A stretch of 64,000 nt of DNA from Euryhalocaulis caribicus (GCF_000412185.1 NZ_ASJA01000018.1:1-64000), one strand, 5' to 3'; shown: positions 34,998-43,775, numbered from the stretch's first letter. A program made the numbers and translations. The notes: generated by a model not told the origin, from the sequence alone.

Positions 34998-35543
34998 ATG
35001 ATCGCTTTTGCCATTGCCGCTTTTCTGGCCGCCGGACCGGCGGCGGAGACCGATCACGGACTGGTCCTGCGGGCCATGGAACTCGCGGCCGCCGCGCAGG
35101 CGGAAGGGTCGGCCGAAAATTTGCGCATGGCCGCCCGCCTGCTTCAGGCAACCGGCGCCGCGCCGCAGGAGGGCACGCCCGACCTGGCCGGCGAATGGCT
35201 GGCCGCCGCCGATGCAATGGACCCGCAGACCGAAGCGGCCGCGCCCGACCGGGGGCGCGCTGTCGGTCCGGGTTATCGCCGCGGCGTCGCCACGCCTGCG
35301 GGCGCGGTGGAGTTTTCCGAAATCTTCTATGCGGGGCAAAGCGCGACGGTATCGCTGCAACCCACCGCTGAGGCGGACCTCATCCTGCAGGTCACCGATT
35401 CCGATGGCGGAGAAATTTGCCAACGGTCCGCGCAGGCGTCCTCTGCGTCGTGTCAGTGGATTCCCGCCTGGACCGCGCCCTATCAGATCACGGTGCGCAA
35501 TACCGGGGCGCGGGAAACGGCCTATTACCTCGTCACGAATTAA
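34998..35543 (+). CDS. Exported protein with PPC-like C-terminal domain
   Basis: 181 residues; short signal peptide (MIAFAIAAFLAAGPAA). Residues about 20-75 are helical and Ala-rich. From about residue 100 the pattern AGQSATVSLQPTAEADLILQ, VTDSDGGEICQR, CQWIPAWTAPYQITVRNTG and AYYLVTN resembles the bacterial pre-peptidase C-terminal (PPC) fold: a beta sandwich with a D-x-D strand and a closing W-x-P-Y-x-I-x-V-x-N-x-G. PPC-like domains often accompany secreted proteases. The assignment is inference by eye. Its neighbours are the kinase pair, a LuxR-type regulator and the CHAT protein. Confidence 0.68.
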   Translation: MIAFAIAAFLAAGPAAETDHGLVLRAMELAAAAQAEGSAENLRMAARLLQATGAAPQEGTPDLAGEWLAAADAMDPQTEAAAPDRGRAVGPGYRRGVATPAGAVEFSEIFYAGQSATVSLQPTAEADLILQVTDSDGGEICQRSAQASSASCQWIPAWTAPYQITVRNTGARETAYYLVTN

Positions 35544-35550
35544 GGCGGCG

Positions 35551-35575
35551 TAACATTACAATCGCTGTAATGTTA
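35551..35575. promoter_or_regulatory. Perfect 10-bp inverted repeat, candidate operator
   Basis: TAACATTACA-atcgc-TGTAATGTTA lies eight bases after the PPC-like gene and 97 bp before the LuxR-type regulator ATG. It is AT-rich in a GC-rich setting and has no T-run, so a terminator is unlikely. Autoregulation by the LuxR-type protein is a reasonable guess. Confidence 0.5.
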
Positions 35576-35671
35576 ATTATTTCAGAAACTTAACAAGGTT
35601 TGTCATTTGAGGCGCTGCGTGTCTGCGCGCTTACTGGACCGGCAATTTCAACGCCGCCAGTGAGGCCTGAC

Positions 35672-36277
35672 ATGACCGCTTCAATCCGCAAGGACGCCGA
35701 CCGCACCGCCGTCATCCTGCCGTTTCCGGGGCCGCTGGCCGAACCGCTGGCGCTGCTGAACGAGCTGGGGGACCTGATGCCCGGCGGCGTGGCGATTCTG
35801 GGCCGCGACGCCAGCCTGGTTTTCGCCAACGGGGCGTTCCGCGCGGCGATGAAGACCGCGGCCCGCGCCATGGATGACCGCTTGCGCCTGACGGACCCGG
35901 CCGCCGATCTGCGCCTGCAGGAAGCGTTGAAGCGCGCCGCTGCGGGCGAGGACATGGATTTGCCGCTGGGCGCCCTGAGCTTGCGTCTTACGCCAGGCGG
36001 GCTTCCCGGTTTCATCCGGGTGGTCGCCGAGACGCAGGACAATAGCGGGGGCGAAGCCTGCAAGGCGCGGCTTCAACAGGCTTTTGGCCTGACCGTGAAG
36101 GAAGCCGACACGGCGCTTTCGCTATCCGAAGGCATGACCGCGGGAGCGATTGCGGAAGATCGCGGCGTATCCATCACCACGGTGCGCACGCAGCTTCAGA
36201 TGATCCGTGAGAAGCTGGGGGTCACGTCCAGCCTGGCCGCCGCGGCGGAAATTCGCGCGCTGGCGGCGACGCACTAG
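35672..36277 (+). CDS. LuxR-type HTH regulator with PAS-like N-terminus
   Basis: 201 residues from ATG 35672 (GTGAGG upstream). Residues about 30-75 (LLNELGDLMPGGVAILGRD and VFANGAFRAAM) have the outline of a PAS domain. The C-terminal part is a LuxR/NarL HTH: FGLTVKEADTALSLSEGMT, AGAIAEDRGVSITTVRTQLQ, IREKLGV. No receiver or autoinducer domain is seen, so it may sense a ligand by the PAS part or act constitutively. It converges on the CHAT gene (three bases between their stops), with a palindrome in its leader. Confidence 0.88.
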   Translation: MTASIRKDADRTAVILPFPGPLAEPLALLNELGDLMPGGVAILGRDASLVFANGAFRAAMKTAARAMDDRLRLTDPAADLRLQEALKRAAAGEDMDLPLGALSLRLTPGGLPGFIRVVAETQDNSGGEACKARLQQAFGLTVKEADTALSLSEGMTAGAIAEDRGVSITTVRTQLQMIREKLGVTSSLAAAAEIRALAATH

Positions 36278-36281
36278 AACC

Positions 36282-39188
36282 CTAGCGCCCGATCACCACG
36301 AACGGCGCCCAGACGCCGGGCCGCCAGCCATCGGCGAAATCCGGATCATCCATCAGCGCCAGCTGCGCCTGTCTCAAGGATTCCGCTGGGCTCAAACCGT
36401 CGCGCTGGCCGCGCACCGTCTCCACCGTGAGGCGCGCCGCCGCATCATCCCGCACCCGCCAGTGAGAGGCGAGAAGATTGCGCCCGCCGGCATAGATGAA
36501 GGCGCGCGCCAGCCCGGTCAGCCCCGGCGCGCCGGCGCTCTTTCCCGCCGCGGTGTTGCAGGCCGAAAGTATGACCCAGTCCGCGTTCAGCCGCAGCGGC
36601 GTTATTTCCGAGGCGGTCAGCAGGCCGTCATCCTCCGCGGTGGCTTCATCGGGCGGCGTGAAAACCAGCGCCGGCTCCGCCAGCCCGCGAAGCTCGCCGC
36701 TGACAAGGCCATGCGTGGCGAATGCAATCACCGAAGCGTCCGCCGGCACCGTCTGGCGGACCGCCGGCTCAGTGGCGTCCGCGCCGATCAGGAGGGCGGC
36801 GTTTTCGGGGCCGAAGGCCTCCGACATTGCGCGCAATTCCGTTTCCGCGCCGGGCAGGGAAGGCAGGTCGCGCACGGCTTCGATGTCCGCGCCCGCGCCG
36901 CGATAAAAGCCTGCGAGTCCGCCCGCCAGCACATCCTGCCCCTCGTTCGACGCCAGAAGCGGAGCGCCCGCGCCAAAGAAGCGGCCGTCCGCAGAATGCG
37001 GGGCGCCGCCGCGATCGTTCAGCGCGCCAAGGGCGGGAAGCGTGGCGATATTGAAATGGCGGATCAGCCAGTTTGCGCCGCGAAGATCACCGTCATCGCC
37101 GGGACTCTCGGTCAGCAGGATCGAGAGCGGCAACTGACCGATCGTTCCATTGGAAATGCTCAGGACCGTGCCGGCGTTCGAGACCACGTCCCATGCGCCG
37201 CCGCCGAACAGGCCGCCATAAAGGCGGTAAGCGGCGTCAGAGTCGAATTGCGGCCCGGCCCCGGATTCCGGCGCGCGGAAATCCAGAGCCGTCCGCAGCG
37301 CGGCAACGTCACTGGACAGCCCATCGGGCGTCAGCCCGGGGGCGGCGCCGGCATAAGCCGCGGCGGGCGACAGGGCGAAGACGATGACGGACCGGTCCGT
37401 TTGCAGAACGCCGTGCAAGGCTTCGCCGTCGTTCAGCGCGGCCTGCGCCTCCGCCAGCGTCAGCACGGGCGGGCGCTCAAGCTGAAGGAAATCGGGATAG
37501 CGGGCGGCCAGCGTTTCCGAGATGGCGAGCAGACGGGCCTCGGTCCGGGCGGCGCTTTCGGTAAGCTCCGCCATGCGCTCGGGATTGTCGGCGCCCGTCA
37601 GGGCGACGATCGCGCCAAGATCGGCGGCCCGGCGCTCGGCCAGATCCTGTCTTTCACGAAGCAATGCGGCGATTTCGGAATCCTGAACCGCCAGCCGGGC
37701 GGACGCCTTGGCCAGCGCCGTTGCGGCGTCGGAAGCCCAGACGCCCTGCGCCGCTTCGAACGCGATTTCGGTCTGGCCCAGCGCCACGGCCGCTTCCGCC
37801 AGCGAGGCATAGCTCTTCCGCGCGCGTTCCAGCGGAAGCGGCTGCACGTAATTTTCCAGCATGAAGGCCTGTTGCTGGGACTGAAGTTGCGCGGCGGCGG
37901 CCACGGCGCGGTCCAGCCCGCCCGTGTCCCCCGTGCGGGCTTCCAGCGCGCCGATCTCCACCGCGCCGGCCAGCCGGGCGTGATGGTCCTCCGGCAGGGT
38001 TGCTTCGCGTCCGGCCTGCGCGGCGCGGCGTTGGGTCAGCGCCTCTTCAAACTGGCCCTGACCGGCAAGAAATTCGGCATAAAGATCGTGGGCGTTGATC
38101 CGGTCGCGATTAGCGGCGGGCAGCGTCTCTACGGCCTTGGCGACAATATCGGCCTGAATCGCCATGGCCTGCGGGCGTTTGCGTTGCAGCCAGAGGGCTT
38201 CGGATATGACGCTGCGGGCGTTCAGCGCATCGGCATGCGTATCGCCGGATGCTTCGGAATAGGCCGCGTAGGAAACTTCGCCGAGAGTCTTCGCTTCCTC
38301 CAGCCGGCCCATGCGCAACAGATTATAAGCCAGCACGGACTGGGTCAGCAGCGTGTAGGGATGGTCGCGGCCATATTCGGCCACGCGCAAATCCAGGGCG
38401 CGTCGGATCACCGGCTCGGCTTCCTCATAGCGTCCCTGATCCTGCAGAAGGACGGCGAGATTATTGGCGACCAGCGCCTGATAAGGGTGGTCGGCGGGCA
38501 GAATGTCCTGGGCCAGCCGGGAGGTTTCCAGCGCTTCGGCGATCGCGGCCTCCAGATCGCCGGCCGCGCGGATCACGGCGGCGTAGCTGATGCGAAGCGC
38601 CACCACCGTGCCGTCGGCCTCGCCCATGCGATGACGCATGGCCACGGCTTCGCCCATCAGTTCGCGGGCTTTCAGGAATTCGCCGCGTCGATACTCGGCG
38701 ATGGCCATCCCGCCAAGCGAAGCGGCAAGGTCGTCATGGTCCGCTTCGCCATGAATTTCGCGGCGCAGGGCAAGGGCCGCGGCCTGCTGGGCGTAGGATT
38801 CGCCGGTCTTGCCCTGCTGTTCCAGGATCGTGCCCAGATTATAGATCAGCGTCGCCCGTTCGGCCCGGTAGTCCGGCCCCGCGGATTCCAGCGCCGCGAT
38901 GGCTTCGCGCGCGACCTCAGCGCTGCGCTCATGCTCGCCCAGATAGAAATAGGCGTCGACACGGCGGCCCCCGACCAGCGCGGCGCGGGGGTCGCCCGGC
39001 TCGTAGATCGCAAGCGCATGGTCATAGGCCGCGTTCCACGCCTCGAGCGCGGCTTCCGGCTCCTGCACGGGGTCGATGGCTTCGGCGGCGGCGGACAGGC
39101 GCTCCAGTTCCGCATCGTCCGCGGATTGCGCCAGCGCGTGGCCCGCAATCAGGAGCGACACAGCAAGAATGCAAATGGAAATCCGCAT
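36282..39188 (-). CDS. Exported TPR-CHAT (caspase-like) protein
   Basis: 968 residues from ATG 39188, chosen for GGGGAGG seven bases upstream and the signal peptide ISICILAVSLLIAGHALA. Residues about 25-450 are tetratricopeptide-type helix repeats (e.g. LVANNLAVLLQDQGRYEEAE and LIYNLGTILEQQGKTGES). About 600-968 form a CHAT domain with catalytic His826 in IAFATHGLVSG and Cys877 in WVILSACNTAAG, then GLARAFIYAGGRNLLASHW. CHAT domains are caspase-family peptidases, most studied in cytosolic defence (Craspase, gasdermin activation). The signal peptide makes this one periplasmic or secreted, with an unknown substrate. Shared motif copy C lies 76 bp upstream. Confidence 0.92.
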   Translation of the reverse strand: MRISICILAVSLLIAGHALAQSADDAELERLSAAAEAIDPVQEPEAALEAWNAAYDHALAIYEPGDPRAALVGGRRVDAYFYLGEHERSAEVAREAIAALESAGPDYRAERATLIYNLGTILEQQGKTGESYAQQAAALALRREIHGEADHDDLAASLGGMAIAEYRRGEFLKARELMGEAVAMRHRMGEADGTVVALRISYAAVIRAAGDLEAAIAEALETSRLAQDILPADHPYQALVANNLAVLLQDQGRYEEAEPVIRRALDLRVAEYGRDHPYTLLTQSVLAYNLLRMGRLEEAKTLGEVSYAAYSEASGDTHADALNARSVISEALWLQRKRPQAMAIQADIVAKAVETLPAANRDRINAHDLYAEFLAGQGQFEEALTQRRAAQAGREATLPEDHHARLAGAVEIGALEARTGDTGGLDRAVAAAAQLQSQQQAFMLENYVQPLPLERARKSYASLAEAAVALGQTEIAFEAAQGVWASDAATALAKASARLAVQDSEIAALLRERQDLAERRAADLGAIVALTGADNPERMAELTESAARTEARLLAISETLAARYPDFLQLERPPVLTLAEAQAALNDGEALHGVLQTDRSVIVFALSPAAAYAGAAPGLTPDGLSSDVAALRTALDFRAPESGAGPQFDSDAAYRLYGGLFGGGAWDVVSNAGTVLSISNGTIGQLPLSILLTESPGDDGDLRGANWLIRHFNIATLPALGALNDRGGAPHSADGRFFGAGAPLLASNEGQDVLAGGLAGFYRGAGADIEAVRDLPSLPGAETELRAMSEAFGPENAALLIGADATEPAVRQTVPADASVIAFATHGLVSGELRGLAEPALVFTPPDEATAEDDGLLTASEITPLRLNADWVILSACNTAAGKSAGAPGLTGLARAFIYAGGRNLLASHWRVRDDAAARLTVETVRGQRDGLSPAESLRQAQLALMDDPDFADGWRPGVWAPFVVIGR

Positions 39189-39264
39189 CGGTTCCTCCCC
39201 AGGCCGGCAGACAGAGCGGTAACTATCGGCGAACTCATGGCCGCTCACAAGCGAAAGCAATTCA

Positions 39265-39292
39265 GGCGCGGGCGCCTCATCATTTCTGATGA
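39265..39292 (-). promoter_or_regulatory. Shared dyad motif, copy C (perfect)
   Basis: On the minus strand a perfect dyad TCATCA-GAAA-TGATGA (39292-39277) is followed by GGCGCCCGCGCC. It lies 76 bp before the CHAT gene start, and about 80 bp before the divergent RTX gene, so it could act on both. Confidence 0.6.
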
Positions 39293-39371
39293 CGTATCCG
39301 CGCCGACCCGGCGCCAAGACTTGTCTCCATAGCCGCCACGCCCGGCATTGCGGGCAAGTATGGAGCAGAAA

Positions 39372-41291
39372 ATGAGCCTTCTTGGTAATTCACCCTCTGA
39401 CGAGCCTGTCATCTTCGCCGAGCCCATCGGAATCGAATTCGTGGTCGAGGACGGCCCGGCCGACGGCGCGTTCGAAGTCACCGTGCTTGCCAATGGCAAC
39501 GCCGTCTATGTCTGGATGGAAGAAGAAGCCGGCGCGCCCGATGACGACGACGAAGGAATCTACATGAAGATCATGGATTCCTCGGGCAACACCGTGCTCG
39601 GCAAGACGCTGGTCAACACCACCACCTATCAGGGACAGCAACTGCCCGTGGTCGAAGCCACGCAATCGGGCTTCGTCGTGGTCTGGGAAGACAACAGCCC
39701 GAACAATCCCGGCAATCTTTCTCAGATCGCGGGCCAGCGCTTCGACATGAACGGCAATGCGCAGGGCCAGGAATTCTTCATCACGACCGAGAGCGGCCAC
39801 CGCGCCGAACAACAGGATGTGACGGCCTTAAGCAATGGCGGCTTCGCCATCATCTATGAGGAAAACTTCAATGATTTCCTCACCCCGCAACAGGTCTGGA
39901 TCCAGCTCTATGACGCCTCCGGCGCAGAAGTCGGCGGGCCGATCGAGGTTGATTCCGATCCCGGCTTCGGCGGCCAGAGCACCCCGGTCATCGCCGCGCT
40001 GGAAGGCGGCGGGTTCGCGGTCGCCTATGCGGAATTCATCTCCGACGGCGAAAGCGATCTGGGCATTCGAGTCCGCACCTTTGACGAAACCGGCGCCCCT
40101 GTCAGCGACGCTGTAATTGCGCCGGAAGACAGCGGCGGCGGCCAGTCCGACCCGGCCATCGTGGGCCTGGCCGGCGGCGGGTTCGCCGTCACCTGGCTGC
40201 ACGCCAGCGGCGTGTTGGGGGAACTGCCTATCTTCAAGGCGCGCGTGTTTGACGCCAATGGCGCGCCTGCGGGTCCCGAAGTCGTGATCCATGAAATGGA
40301 AAGCCTGCTGCCGAACAACCCGGCGGAAGTCGCCGCCTTGCCTGGCGGCGGGTTTGTGGTGGTGTTCGAGGATCGCACGCCCGGCAACTCCCGGGCCGAT
40401 GTCTATGCGCGCGAATTCGGTGCAGACGGCCAGCCGGTGGGCGATGCGTTCCTGATCCCGGCCAATACCGGAAACAACCAGCCCTATATCAATGTCGCCT
40501 CAAGCGAAGACGGTTTCGTTGTGGTTTGGACGGAGAGCGATGGCGTGGACGTGACTGTCCGCTCTCAGTTCTACGCAAGCAGCGGCGGCGGTGTTTCAGA
40601 CCCCGATCCGGTTTTTGGCACCGACGGCTCGGAAACCCTCAACGGCACAGCAGGCAATGACACGCTCTACGGTCTGGATGGCTGGGATTTCCTCTACGGC
40701 GCCGGCGGGGATGACACGCTGTTCGGCGGCGGCGGGGATGATCGCATGTTCGGCGGGGACGGCGACGATTTCCTGAACGGGAATAATGGCCGCGACTATC
40801 TGTTCGGCGAGAACGGCAACGATGTTCTGCGCGGGGGCGCGGGCGACGACATTCTCAAGGGCGGCGGAGGCCATGATCGTCTGGTGGGTGACGCCGGACG
40901 TGATCACCTACAGGGCGGCGCGGGCCGGGACGTGCTCCGCGGCGGCGAGGGCCGTGACATTCTGACAGGCGGCGCCGGGGCCGATGTCTTCACCTATACC
41001 GAAGTTGGCGACTCGCCCGCCGATCCGGACAAGCGCGATACGATCACGGACTTCGAGTCCGGCGTGGACCAGATCAACCTGATGGGCATCGACGCAATTG
41101 AGGGGACGACCGGCAACGACGCCTTCTTCATCGTGCGGAGTTTTTCCGGCGAGGCCGGGGAATTGACGATCAAGGCGGCCGGGCAGGCCGGCGTCTACTG
41201 GCTGCGCGGCGACACCGATGGCGACGGGGCGGCGGATTTCGAGGTGATCGTGAAGGGCGATATGCCGACTGCCGACGACATCCTGCTTTAA
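39372..41291 (+). CDS. Secreted RTX protein with beta-propeller-like repeats
   Basis: 639 residues from ATG 39372 (GGAG seven bases upstream). No signal peptide. Residues about 75-405 hold around six repeats of roughly 55 residues with the core GGFVVxW or GGFAVxY and an F-D-x-x-G-x-x-x-G turn, e.g. AALEGGGFAVAYAEF and LAGGGFAVTWLHAS, likely propeller blades. From about 415 come roughly a dozen RTX nonapeptides (GGAGDDILKG, GGEGRDILTG). The end, DVFTYTEVGDSPADPDKRDT onward, is a serralysin-type C-terminal block with the type I secretion signal. A calcium-stabilised extracellular protein; no protease motif seen. Confidence 0.9.
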   Translation: MSLLGNSPSDEPVIFAEPIGIEFVVEDGPADGAFEVTVLANGNAVYVWMEEEAGAPDDDDEGIYMKIMDSSGNTVLGKTLVNTTTYQGQQLPVVEATQSGFVVVWEDNSPNNPGNLSQIAGQRFDMNGNAQGQEFFITTESGHRAEQQDVTALSNGGFAIIYEENFNDFLTPQQVWIQLYDASGAEVGGPIEVDSDPGFGGQSTPVIAALEGGGFAVAYAEFISDGESDLGIRVRTFDETGAPVSDAVIAPEDSGGGQSDPAIVGLAGGGFAVTWLHASGVLGELPIFKARVFDANGAPAGPEVVIHEMESLLPNNPAEVAALPGGGFVVVFEDRTPGNSRADVYAREFGADGQPVGDAFLIPANTGNNQPYINVASSEDGFVVVWTESDGVDVTVRSQFYASSGGGVSDPDPVFGTDGSETLNGTAGNDTLYGLDGWDFLYGAGGDDTLFGGGGDDRMFGGDGDDFLNGNNGRDYLFGENGNDVLRGGAGDDILKGGGGHDRLVGDAGRDHLQGGAGRDVLRGGEGRDILTGGAGADVFTYTEVGDSPADPDKRDTITDFESGVDQINLMGIDAIEGTTGNDAFFIVRSFSGEAGELTIKAAGQAGVYWLRGDTDGDGAADFEVIVKGDMPTADDILL

Positions 41292-41310
41292 TCGCGTTCA
41301 GCTTACTGAC

Positions 41311-41352
41311 GGGCGTCCCGGCTTCATGGCCGGGGCGTCCGTTTTCTTTTCT
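41311..41352 (+). terminator. Rho-independent terminator
   Basis: Stem GGGCGTCCCGGC / GCCGGGGCGTCC (one mismatch) with a six-base loop, followed by TTTTCTTTTC. It lies 20 bp after the RTX stop and faces the convergent hybrid-kinase gene. Confidence 0.85.
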
Positions 41353-41369
41353 TCGGCAGAGGAAAAACT

Positions 41370-43160
41370 TCAGGCCGCGTCTTCGCCGCGCTGTCCGTCG
41401 CGCCCGCTGTTCCGGGCGCGCTCGATCAGCTGCATGAGCTCGGCGGGGCTGATCGGCTTGGAGAGATAGGCGTCCATGCCGGCGTCCTGCGCCTCGCGCT
41501 GATGTTCGGGCATGGCGTCGGCGCTGAGCGCGCAAATGAACGCTTTGGCGTTCGGGCCTTCGCCGTCGCGTATGACGCGGGTGGCGGCAACGCCGTCCAT
41601 TTCCGGCATCCGCATGTCCATCAGGATCAGGTCGAACGGACGCGCGCCGGCGGTCTCCACCGCTTCGCGGCCGTTCATGGCAAAACTCAGCGCATGGCCG
41701 GACGGCTCGAGCATGGCGGCAATTACGGTGCGGTTAATCTCGTTGTCCTCGGCGACAAGGATATTCATCGCGCCGCCCTTCGCCTCGGCCGACGCCGGGC
41801 TTGTTTCGGCGGGCGCGGCTGCGGGTTCGGGACGGGCGGCGGCGCGCGCGCGGATGGCCAGCGTAAAGATTGATCCCTGACCGGGCGCGGATTCGGCCGT
41901 CACGTCGCCGCCCAGCAGTTCAGCCAGTTTGCGGCTGATGACCAGCCCCAGCCCCGCGCCTTCGTGACGGCGGGTGATGGAGTCATCGACCTGGCTGAAG
42001 GGCTGGAAAAGCTGGTTTATGGCCTCGGCCTCTATGCCGCAGCCCGTATCCGAAACACTGAAACAACAGGTGACCAGGCCGTCTTCCTGACGGGCCTCGA
42101 GCCGAAGGACGACTTCGCCCTTGTCGGTGAACTTTATGGCGTTGGAAATCAGATTGCCCACGACCTGCCGCAGGCGGATCGGATCGCTTTCCACGACCTC
42201 ACAGCCCTCGCAGACCTCGTACTCGAAACGCAGGTCCAGGCCCTTCTCTTCCGATTTGGGCGACCACAGCGTCATCAGGGTTTCCGCGACGTCGATGATA
42301 TTGGTCGGACTCTTTTCGACGCTGACCTTGCCGGCGTCGACCTTGGCCAAGTCCAGCACGTCATTGAGGATGACCAGAAGCATGTCGCCGGAGGTTTCCA
42401 GCGTGTTGACCAGGCTGGACTGGCGCGGGTCGAGATCCGTGCGGCGCAGCAGGTGCGCGGCGCCCATGACGCCGTTCATCGGCGTGCGAAGCTCATGACT
42501 CATCATCGCCAGGAAGCGCGATTTGGCGAGGTTCGCGTCTTCCGCCGCGCGCGTGCGGGCCAGCGCCTCCAGCCGCGCCTCATGCAGGGCGAAACTGTTG
42601 CGGGAATACATTTTCATCGCGACGGCCAGATGGCCGACATACATCAGCGCGGTGACCAGGATGGCGATATCGCCGCCGGCATGGCCGGGCTGGAAGAACA
42701 GGGAGAACAGCGGAAGCGCAAACAGAAAACCGCCATGCGGGGCGGCTGCCGCGCCAAAGACCTGAGGCACTTGCTGCATATGCAGCGTTACATGCAGCAG
42801 CGCGCCGCACAGCCACACCATCGCGAAAACCTGTGACCCCTCCACCGGAGAGAACCAGGCCAGGGCGGGCATGAAGGAATAGGTGATGGAGGCGAAGAAC
42901 GAGGCGGTCATCGCGACAGCTAGATCGCGCCGGGTGACAACATCGTCGTCGTCCATTTCCCGAAAACGCCTGAAGGCCCAGATATCGAAGAACTGGCCAG
43001 CAAGGAGCAGGGCGATCCAGAGCGAGGTCAGGGGCAGCCCCACCATGAGCCAGCCGAACCCGATGCCAAAGAGCGGGAGCGTCAATCGCGTGCGCAGGTC
43101 GCGGCGGCGCGCAATGGCCATCGTTCTCAGGCGCGGCGTCAGATGCCGTGATTTTCTCAT
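41370..43160 (-). CDS. Hybrid sensor histidine kinase/response regulator
   Basis: 596 residues if started at ATG 43160; ATG 43121 (after GAGAACG) or 43169 are alternatives, as no start has a strong ribosome site. Six hydrophobic segments make up the first 180 residues (no large periplasmic sensor). Then come the H-box [18 protein letters not shown] (His222), N-box [20 protein letters not shown] and [18 protein letters not shown]. After an Ala/Pro linker follows a receiver with phosphoacceptor Asp515 in [13 protein letters not shown] and Lys in YLSKPI. No Hpt domain; the phosphotransfer partner is elsewhere. The input may be membrane state. Confidence 0.92.
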   Translation of the reverse strand: MRKSRHLTPRLRTMAIARRRDLRTRLTLPLFGIGFGWLMVGLPLTSLWIALLLAGQFFDIWAFRRFREMDDDDVVTRRDLAVAMTASFFASITYSFMPALAWFSPVEGSQVFAMVWLCGALLHVTLHMQQVPQVFGAAAAPHGGFLFALPLFSLFFQPGHAGGDIAILVTALMYVGHLAVAMKMYSRNSFALHEARLEALARTRAAEDANLAKSRFLAMMSHELRTPMNGVMGAAHLLRRTDLDPRQSSLVNTLETSGDMLLVILNDVLDLAKVDAGKVSVEKSPTNIIDVAETLMTLWSPKSEEKGLDLRFEYEVCEGCEVVESDPIRLRQVVGNLISNAIKFTDKGEVVLRLEARQEDGLVTCCFSVSDTGCGIEAEAINQLFQPFSQVDDSITRRHEGAGLGLVISRKLAELLGGDVTAESAPGQGSIFTLAIRARAAARPEPAAAPAETSPASAEAKGGAMNILVAEDNEINRTVIAAMLEPSGHALSFAMNGREAVETAGARPFDLILMDMRMPEMDGVAATRVIRDGEGPNAKAFICALSADAMPEHQREAQDAGMDAYLSKPISPAELMQLIERARNSGRDGQRGEDAA

Positions 43161-43275
43161 GCCAAGCATTTGGCGCTTGTACGCAAAAAGCAATAAAGGC
43201 GCGTAAACGCGGCGAAAAACAGGGGACGGTGGAATGAAACGCAATCAAAAGGTCAAAAAAATCCGCGAGAAAGCA

Positions 43276-43304
43276 CTAACGCAAGTTAAGCGGGGTGTTA
43301 TAAT
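43276..43304 (+). promoter_or_regulatory. Candidate sigma-70-type promoter for small membrane protein
   Basis: CTAACG (43276-43281), 17-bp spacer, then a perfect TATAAT (43299-43304), 80 bp before the ATG at 43384. The -35 matches TTGACG at four of six positions. The surrounding 150 bases are AT-rich for this window. Confidence 0.45.
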
Positions 43305-43383
43305 AGTTAACGGGAATTAGGAATTGCCCATTCCCGCGCTGACTCAACGAAGCTGGCGCGGAGCGGGCGAAAACGGGGGATTT

Positions 43384-43725
43384 ATGGACAAGGTTATGGA
43401 ATGGCTGGATGTTGCGACCACCTATGTGGTCGAGCATTTCAGCCGCACCGAGATGATCGCGTTTGGCATTATCGCGGTGCTTCTGGCGCTGGTGCTGCCC
43501 AGTTTCGGGCTTCTCTTCATGATGGCGCTGGTGGCGCTGATCTTTCACATCATCGTGGTTTTTGCGATTCCGCTGGTCGAGGCTGGCGGCGATACCAGCG
43601 CGCTGGATTTCCAGCAGATGGCGACCGCGGATTTCTGGATCGAGGCGGGCGTGCTGTACCTGGGATATTTCCTGGCGATGCTGATCCTTCACGCGATCAA
43701 GCGCATTTTCTATCGCGGCGACTGA
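43384..43725 (+). CDS. Small membrane protein, first of a paralogous pair
   Basis: 113 residues from ATG 43384 (GGGGGA upstream). Three membrane segments: IAFGIIAVLLALVLPSFGLL, FMMALVALIFHIIVVFAI and AGVLYLGYFLAMLILHAI. It shares with the gene at 43806 the MDxxMEWL start, a central G-G-D and the FWxxAGxLYxGYF signature in the last helix, so the two arose by duplication. I do not recognise the family. A candidate promoter lies upstream and a terminator follows, so it can be transcribed alone. Confidence 0.72.
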   Translation: MDKVMEWLDVATTYVVEHFSRTEMIAFGIIAVLLALVLPSFGLLFMMALVALIFHIIVVFAIPLVEAGGDTSALDFQQMATADFWIEAGVLYLGYFLAMLILHAIKRIFYRGD

Positions 43726-43745
43726 CGTCACGCTGAACAGACCGG

Positions 43746-43775
43746 GGGCCGTCCATGCAGGGCGGCCCTTCTTCA
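43746..43775 (+). terminator. Rho-independent terminator between the paralogs
   Basis: Stem GGGCCGTCC/GGGCGGCCC (one G-T pair), loop ATGCA plus flanking bases, followed by TTCTTCATTC. It separates the two paralogous small membrane protein genes. Confidence 0.7.

Noticed and set aside
36207-39332. 1041-codon plus-strand open frame
   Set aside because: Antisense to the TPR-CHAT gene, Arg/Gly/Gln-rich without motifs, while the minus frame has clear CHAT and TPR signatures and a ribosome site.
43234-43320. 28-codon basic peptide ([20 protein letters not shown]...) before the small membrane protein
   Set aside because: A GGTGGA lies close to the ATG, but it overlaps the candidate promoter and is too short to support without conservation data.
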